DNA of 64,000 nt from contig OZ316892.1 in the NCBI GenBank assembly GCA_973895155.1, positions 16,926,001 through 16,990,000 of the forward strand. The letters are read 5' to 3'. Position numbers and translations under genes: made by a program. Of this stretch, positions 58,543 to 64,000 are shown piece by piece; position 1 is the first letter of the stretch; the number at the start of each line of letters is the position of its first letter. The DNA is from Marsupella aquatica. Lineage: Eukaryota; Marchantiophyta. The notes below the pieces were generated by a model. That model ran no database searches, was not told where the DNA came from, and saw only the letters and a program-made list of their open reading frames with translations.

Positions 58543-61500
58543 CTACTTGTGATGCAATTGCAAAACCTGCAATACGTCACGGTGTCTAGAGAAACTCTCC
58601 AAAGGAATCACTTTGGTAAATGCGTCAGCCGGGTTGAGTTTACCATCAATCTTGACTAGCTCAAACAATTTATCAGACACAGCCTGCCTGATAAAATGGT
58701 ACCTGACGTCAATGTGCTTCACTCTGCTGTCCATCACCTGGTTCACAGCAAGGTGGAGCGCACTTTGACTATCACAATGGAGCTTCACATTCCCCTGTGG
58801 CAATCCCATTTCAGTGATAAGTCTATCCAACCAAATCGCTTCCTTTGCTGCTTCCGCAGCTGCAACATACTCCGCTTCTGTAGTAGACTGAGCAATACAC
58901 TTCTGCAAAGTAGACCTCCAACTTATGCATCCACCGCCAAGTGTGAACACGTATCCTGTTGTTGATCTCCTTCGGTCCAAATCTTGTCCATAGTCAGAAT
59001 CTACATAGCCAATCAATGATCTAGCATTCTTTGCATTCGCATCAAATAAAAGACCATGATCCACGGTACCCTTCAAGTACCTGATAATCCACTTCACTGC
59101 TTCCCAGTGTACCTTCCCTGGATTCGACATGTACCTGCTCACCTTGCCCATAGCCATGGCAAGATCAGGTCTAGTGCAAGTCATCAAATACATGAGACTC
59201 CCCACTGCCTTGTCATATGGAACCTTTGACATCAACCCCTTCTCTGTGTCATCCGTAGGACAGAACGCTGATGATAACTTGAAGTGTGGAGCCAACGGGG
59301 TACTTACTGGCTTGCTATTCTCCATGTTGAACCTTGCAATTACCTTCCTCGCATAACTGCTCTGCGTCAACCATAGCTTGCCAGCCTCCAAGTCCCTAGT
59401 GATCTCCATACCCAAAATCCTCTTAGCTGGCCCTAAGTCCTTCATCTTAAACTCTGCACTAAGCAGTGCCTTGAGCTTAACAATCTCAGACCTATCCTTG
59501 GCTGCAATTAGCATGTCATCCACATAAAGTACTAAAACAATGAACCCAAAGACAACATTCTTCACCGGTTTCAAATACACACAAGGGTCAAATACACTTC
59601 TGTGAAAACCTTGTGACCGAATCCAATCGTCAAACCGCTTGTTCCACTGTCTTGGTGACTGCTTCAACCCATACAAGGATTTCAGCAATCTGCAAACCAA
59701 TTCCTCCTGTCCTCTCTTCACAAAACCTAGCGGTTGTCTCATGAAGATCACCTCTTCCAATGTGCCATAGAGGAAAGCTGTGACAACATCCATCTGATCT
59801 AGGAGCAGACCAAACATTACAACAAGTACACACAATAGTCGTATTGTAGAGTACTTAGCAACTGGTGAGAAGACCTCATTGTAATCCACACCTTTCTCTT
59901 GTGTGAATCCCTTTGCTACCAATCTAGCCTTGTAGACCTTCGATCCACCTCCTATGGAATTATCCTTCAGCTTGTAAATCCACTTGCTGTCCACCACTTG
60001 CTGACCCTTAGGCAGCTTAACAAGCTCCCAAGTTTTGTTGTCCTTTAGTGACTGCATCTCTGTTTGCATTGCTGCAGTCCACTTTTGCTTCTCCTTTGAA
60101 GCACTTGCCTCATGAAATGAAGAAGGTTCTCCTTCTTCCAAAATTAACGCATCACCCTCATCATCAGCTGTAAAATCATCCTCTTGCAGTTGAGATGAAT
60201 CAACCCACTGTCCATACCTTGATGGAGCGCGTACAGTGCGACCAGATGTTCTTCTAGCCGATGACTCCGGTTGATCTGCGTGTGCTGGTACAATTTGAAG
60301 CTCAACAGCATCCACTTGCTGCTCACCAGCATCAACAAACTCCTCTGGTTCCTCTGGCACAGGAACCAGCTCCATAATTGGAGCAACTCCTTCTCTCCGG
60401 TCATGCACCTCATAACCAATCTCCCCCTCAACGAGATCCGGGATAGGAGATTTTCTTTTGTCAGTACGGGAGACCTGAGTATTCTCCCCCTCCTTCAATA
60501 ATCTGGATTCATTGAAGGAAACATCCCTACTGACAACGAGCTTACAGGCAATAGGATCCCATAGCCTATAGGCTTTCACACCACTCTGGTACCCAAGAAA
60601 AACACATTTCCTGGAGGTAGGATCCAACTTGGTCCTATTCTGCTTTGGTGTGAGAGCATATGCATCACTTCCAAAAATTACCAAGCCATGATAGTCTGCT
60701 TGCCGCTTATAGCGCATCTCAAACGGCGTTTTGAAATTGATAGCACTAGAAGGAGAAAGATTTACCAAATAAGCTGCGGTATTGACAGCTTCTGCCCAAA
60801 ATTCTTGTGGTAAACCTGATTGGCTCAACATACTCCGTGACCGCTCCAACAGTGTCCGATTGAGCCTCTCAGCGACACCATTCTGCTGCGGAGTATAAAC
60901 TGTGGTGAGATGGCGAGTTATCCCCTGTTCTGAACAGTACTCTTCAAATTCCATTGAAGTGTACTCCCCGCCGTTGTCTGACCTCAAACTCTTCACCCTT
61001 GTATCCAAACACTTGATCGTGTTTCCAGTCTGATTCTCCACCTGGGCCTTCCATTTCTTAAAAATGGACAAGACATCAGACTTATGCGTCATGAAATAAA
61101 TCCACACAAATCTTGAGTAATCATCAATAAATGATACATAGTACAACTTTCCAGAGTGTGAGGGAGTCGGGGATGGACCCCACACGTCACTATGTATGTA
61201 CTCAAGAACCGCTTTGGAACGATGAGTTCCAACACCAAAAGCACGACGATGCTGCTTTCCAAGAATGCAATGCTCACAAAACTCTAATTTACAAGATTGC
61301 AAATCAGAAATGAGTCCATTCTTCCGTAAGATAGCCAAACCCTTCTCACTCATGTGGCCTAGCCGTGAATGCCACAGTTGAGTCATCTCCTCGTGAGACT
61401 TGGTTACATTGGCCTCTCCACATACAGTATTGCCCTGTAACACATACAAATTCTTTTGTCTACTCCCCTTCAAAATCACTGTCTCTCCCGACCTGACTTG

Positions 61501-61815
61501 AAGTTCACCATCAATAACGCTCCATTGATGACCATTTGAATCCAACACACCGAGTGAAATCAGATTCTTACGCATGCCAGGTACATACCTGACTCCGGAC
61601 ACTGTGCGCACAGCGCCATCAAACATTTGAATCTTCACAAACCCAATTCCCTCAATTTGACAGGAGTGATCATTTCCCATCAGAACTGAACCGTTTGAAA
61701 TAGAGTAAGAACTGAAAAACTCACGAATGTAACAAATATGAAAAGAGCAAGCACAATCAAGAATCCACACATCATCTGCTCTCCTAGATGACGTGCACAG
61801 GGCATACCCCCGGCT
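58543..61815 (-). CDS. Copia Pol: protease, integrase, reverse transcriptase, RNase H
   Basis: 1090 codons in the same frame as Gag, following the in-frame UGA at 61818-61816. Order: protease with WILDCACSFH (61767-61738), where most relatives have a Ser after the catalytic Asp; integrase zinc motif (HSRLGHMS...CEHCILGKQHR); integrase core with HSDVWGP, SLRSDNGGEY (about 60990-60961) and NGVAERLNRTL; GKQ/FLGY linker; reverse transcriptase with RLVAKGFTQ and YVDDMLIAA (59526 downward); RNase H with RRSTTGYVF and DSQSALHLA. The frame ends at 58543. There are no other stops or frameshifts, so apart from the UGA it looks competent. Expression requires readthrough of UGA, or the copy is a single-mutation mutant. 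Confidence 0.95.
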   Translation of the reverse strand, partial: SRGYALCTSSRRADDVWILDCACSFHICYIREFFSSYSISNGSVLMGNDHSCQIEGIGFVKIQMFDGAVRTVSGVRYVPGMRKNLISLGVLDSNGHQWSVIDGELQVRSGETVILKGSRQKNLYVLQGNTVCGEANVTKSHEEMTQLWHSRLGHMSEKGLAILRKNGLISDLQSCKLEFCEHCILGKQHRRAFGVGTHRSKAVLEYIHSDVWGPSPTPSHSGKLYYVSFIDDYSRFVWIYFMTHKSDVLSIFKKWKAQVENQTGNTIKCLDTRVKSLRSDNGGEYTSMEFEEYCSEQGITRHLTTVYTPQQNGVAERLNRTLLERSRSMLSQSGLPQEFWAEAVNTAAYLVNLSPSSAINFKTPFEMRYKRQADYHGLVIFGSDAYALTPKQNRTKLDPTSRKCVFLGYQSGVKAYRLWDPIACKLVVSRDVSFNESRLLKEGENTQVSRTDKRKSPIPDLVEGEIGYEVHDRREGVAPIMELVPVPEEPEEFVDAGEQQVDAVELQIVPAHADQPESSARRTSGRTVRAPSRYGQWVDSSQLQEDDFTADDEGDALILEEGEPSSFHEASASKEKQKWTAAMQTEMQSLKDNKTWELVKLPKGQQVVDSKWIYKLKDNSIGGGSKVYKARLVAKGFTQEKGVDYNEVFSPVAKYSTIRLLCVLVVMFGLLLDQMDVVTAFLYGTLEEVIFMRQPLGFVKRGQEELVCRLLKSLYGLKQSPRQWNKRFDDWIRSQGFHRSVFDPCVYLKPVKNVVFGFIVLVLYVDDMLIAAKDRSEIVKLKALLSAEFKMKDLGPAKRILGMEITRDLEAGKLWLTQSSYARKVIARFNMENSKPVSTPLAPHFKLSSAFCPTDDTEKGLMSKVPYDKAVGSLMYLMTCTRPDLAMAMGKVSRYMSNPGKVHWEAVKWIIRYLKGTVDHGLLFDANAKNARSLIGYVDSDYGQDLDRRRSTTGYVFTLGGGCISWRSTLQKCIAQSTTEAEYVAAAEAAKEAIWLDRLITEMGLPQGNVKLHCDSQSALHLAVNQVMDSRVKHIDVRYHFIRQAVSDKLFELVKIDGKLNPADAFTKVIPLESFSRHRDVLQVLQLHHK

Positions 61816-62673
61816 TCATAAAACATACTCATCATTGAGTAAATCAGCTTCTCCATCAGCCCTAGCCACATTTGCCGATGAAGTTTCCGCTGCCTTTCCC
61901 TTACAGTCTCGCTTGAAGTGTCCAACTTGGTTGCACTTCCAACATGTCACCTGCCTCCTCTGAGGGGATTTACCCTTGGACTTAGATCTGGATTTAGATC
62001 TAAACTGGGTTCTACGGTCCCCAGTTGGTCGCTGCATACTCCTCCCACGGTTAACATTGAGGGCAGCACCAGATGATGAAGGCTGTGACGTGATGTGCAT
62101 CTTCTGCTGAAGATCATCACTAAGCAGAGAACTTACCACGTCATTGTATGAAATGGTATCCCTATCACGATGCAACAACACTCGTGATAGGGACTGGTAA
62201 GATGGAGGCAATGAACTAAGAAGCTGCAGAGCCTTCGTCTCATCATTCAAAGTCTCCCCAAGGTTTTCCAAGTCAACGACCATGTCGTTGAAAGCATCCA
62301 CATGGTCTTGCAACTTCGTACCAGATTCCTTCATCCTGAAACTCATCAGTTTGTAGGAAGTGTAGAGCCGGTTCGACAACTCCTTGCGGTGATACTTGCT
62401 CTGCAATTCCGCAAATAAGGACATGCAATCCTTATGTGCACCCAACTGCTTGATGATGGGAGGCATGAGATAGAGTGTAACACACCACACTCCCTGCTCC
62501 TGCATGCGGTCCCATTGTTTCTCATCAACATCGTCTTCACGAGGGCTCAGCAGTTGGCCCATCCCTGACGCATAAAGCACTCCCTTCACCTGCTTCTCCC
62601 ATAGCAAGTAGTCAGAGCGCCCATCATACTTTGTCACTTCATACTTGGGTCCCCCAAGCTTGAAAGTCCCCAT
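61816..62673 (-). CDS. Copia Gag
   Basis: Capsid precursor of the Copia element, 285 residues from ATG 62673 to UGA 61818-61816. Starts MGTFKLGGPKYEV.KYDGRSDYLLWE, a typical Copia Gag N-terminus (UBN2-like region). The central part has the usual ALQLLSSLPPSYQSLSRVLL segment. A basic SRSKSKGKSPQRR stretch precedes the zinc knuckle CWKCNQVGHFKRDC. The frame stays open upstream of this ATG to 62826 with protein-like composition but no ATG, so a non-AUG or spliced start cannot be excluded. The stop is in frame with Pol. Confidence 0.93.
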   Translation of the reverse strand: MGTFKLGGPKYEVTKYDGRSDYLLWEKQVKGVLYASGMGQLLSPREDDVDEKQWDRMQEQGVWCVTLYLMPPIIKQLGAHKDCMSLFAELQSKYHRKELSNRLYTSYKLMSFRMKESGTKLQDHVDAFNDMVVDLENLGETLNDETKALQLLSSLPPSYQSLSRVLLHRDRDTISYNDVVSSLLSDDLQQKMHITSQPSSSGAALNVNRGRSMQRPTGDRRTQFRSKSRSKSKGKSPQRRQVTCWKCNQVGHFKRDCKGKAAETSSANVARADGEADLLNDEYVL

Positions 62674-63230
62674 CTTCTTCTTTACCGTGAGCTCCGGTAG
62701 TAGTACTGCTTCCTCCACCACACGCCGCACCGGTGATGGTATCGGTGTCACGTGCTCTTCCTCCTGCTCCTCTCTCTGCCCCTGAAACCTCCGCGGTGAT
62801 CCTCGTGCTTCAAGTTCCACGTCTTGTCAACAACGAATGTTGATCAATTGCACTTGGTGCCGTCACCAAGTCCAACAAGGTAATTGATTTTGCTTAGCCT
62901 TCCTCTTTGCATCAAAGAGCCAATCCCGGACTCAAAAACAATCGTCTTGCCTCAATCTCTCCGTTGAGTCAAAACACTTGACGCTTCTCCCTCCGAGTCG
63001 ATTGCCAACTTTCTTCACAAAATCCAGAACGACGAAAACTTAGATCTCTCTGCACCACGAGCTCCGTTCAACGATTTCTTCACACCGTTAGAAAGCTCTT
63101 GCCCTGATCTATCCGTTGAGCCCATAAACTCCAAGTTCCATGCGATGGAACTCTGGAAAATCCACCAACACTCAACGCTGGAAAAACCGTCATGAAATCC
63201 CGTCACGAACACACGTCACCTCCCAAGCAT

Positions 63231-63242
63231 GCTCTGATACCA
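63231..63242 (-). other. Copia primer-binding site
   Basis: TGGTATCAGAGC on the minus strand, two nt from the inner edge of the 5' LTR. It is complementary to the 3' end of plant initiator methionine tRNA, the usual Copia primer. Confidence 0.93.
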
Positions 63243-63244
63243 AT

Positions 63245-63701
63245 TGTTGAGCATAGACGACGATCGCAACGGCAAGCCCATGAACCATCCAACGCACAAT
63301 AGTCGACACAAGAGATACGTGGTTCACCTCCTTGAGGCTACGTCCACGGGAACACACAAGAGAACTTTACTGAACTCTAAGCCCGTCGGCTATACCGAGT
63401 CTCCACAGTGTAAGCTCTCCCTATCTCTCAAGTGGCTCCATAACAATGAGCCTTGGTTCTACCTCTCCAAGCACACATGCCTCTTATGATATAGTGTGCA
63501 ACTTAGTTGTACCTAACCACATAGTTGTACCTAATCACGTAGTTGTACCTAACCACATAGTTGTACCTAATCACGTAGTTGTACCTAACCACATAGTTGT
63601 ACCTAATCACGTAGTTGTACCTAACCACGTAGTTGTACCAACCCACGTTGTTGTACCAACCACGTCATACCTAACCTAGACGTAAGAGTAAATACCCAAC
63701 A
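63245..63701 (-). repeat. Copia 5' LTR
   Basis: 457 bp, same sequence as the 3' LTR by eye, including the ACGTG-containing array at about 63500-63665. Its promoter would drive the element toward lower coordinates. Confidence 0.95.
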
Positions 63702-64000
63702 ATTTCATGGTTTGGTTTAGGGTATTATATTAGATAAGTTATATAAGTTAGATAAGTTATATATATGTCAAAACTATGAGTACATGGAACTAATAACTAT
63801 AAATGAGTAATTGAGAGAGTGTCCGCACCTGATATGGTCGTGAAGGCTGACCTGGATCCTGCTAAGCGGTGGGCGATGGTACTGCCTCAGGTGGAATTTG
63901 AGCTGCCTCCGCTTCTCGCCATGACCAAAGCTCTTGAACCACGGGTCGCACTCGATCGAGCAGCCATGTCACAACGGTAGAGTGTGTTGTGTCTGGTCCA
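63702..64000 (-). other. target-site flank and probable 5' exon of the transposase gene
   Basis: 63702-63706 is the right target duplication; 63707 to about 63770 continues the interrupted 80-bp repeat. On the minus strand, 64000 to about 63863 is an open, protein-like frame (TVVTWLLDRVRPVVQELW, WREAEAAQIPPEA) that runs off the window. I take it as an upstream exon of the Kolobok-like gene; its donor was not fixed. Confidence 0.45.

Larger units (their letters stand above)
57895..63701 (-). mobile_element. young full-length Copia LTR retrotransposon
   Basis: Complete Ty1/Copia element of 5807 bp in minus orientation. Both LTRs are 457 bp (57895-58351 and 63245-63701) and identical as far as I can compare by eye. 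Flanking 5-bp duplications ATTTC lie at 57890-57894 and 63702-63706. The primer-binding site TGGTATCAGAGC (minus, 63242-63231) lies two nt from the 5' LTR and matches initiator Met-tRNA. The polypurine tract AAGGGGAAGAT (minus, 58362-58352) abuts the 3' LTR. Gag and pol share one frame with a single UGA between them. Identical LTRs point to a very recent insertion. It landed in an 80-bp tandem repeat inside an intron of the Kolobok-like gene. Confidence 0.97.

Overview
The window is nuclear DNA of a land plant. The evidence is spliced protein-coding genes with GT..AG introns, plant-specific families (GT34 glycosyltransferase, plant O-fucosyltransferase, organellar AspRS with a long N-terminal extension), Copia, LINE and Mutator elements, and plant teloboxes. 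I cannot fix the species. The gene families and gene density would suit a bryophyte or other seedless plant, but that is a guess.

Layout. 1-8.8 kb: repeats only (a LINE reverse-transcriptase relic, a solo LTR with target duplication, small tandem duplications). 8.86-11.44 kb (-): R3H-SUZ RNA-binding protein, 4 coding exons, with a GC-rich 5' region and a minisatellite upstream. 13.2-20.2 kb: no gene, several repeat families and a foldback element. 20.2-23.07 kb (+): intronless GT34 gene behind a four-copy 110-bp tandem repeat. 23.38-27.60 kb (-): O-fucosyltransferase, 10 coding exons, convergent with GT34. 30.0-31.0 kb: non-autonomous Mutator-like element with 340-bp terminal inverted repeats and a 10-bp target duplication. 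34.93-40.75 kb (-): bacterial-type aspartyl-tRNA synthetase, 15 coding exons, predicted organellar. For all three spliced genes the coding exons I placed add up to an uninterrupted frame.

43.7-54.3 kb is the most unusual part. Two related small genes of unknown family (46.16-46.56 and 53.66-54.06 kb) lie either side of a dead LINE (46.8-52.0 kb). Each is followed 44-61 nt after its stop codon by a 46-nt tRNA-like fold: acceptor-like stem, short D-like arm and canonical T-arm, with no anticodon arm. The two folds differ at 8 of 46 positions, and every difference is in a loop or linker or preserves pairing, including one full compensatory pair. A different local hairpin directly precedes each one. 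A degraded third copy lies at 54.24 kb. Upstream of the first gene, 1.7 kb of coding-like but broken frames suggests a decayed larger gene.

55.2-64.0 kb (-): a Kolobok-like DDE transposase gene with one in-frame stop. One of its probable introns carries an 80-bp tandem repeat, into which a very young Copia retrotransposon (57895-63701; LTRs identical by eye, 5-bp target duplication) has inserted. That Copia has gag and pol in one frame split by a single UGA, an altered protease motif, and a tandem ACGTG-containing array in its LTR.
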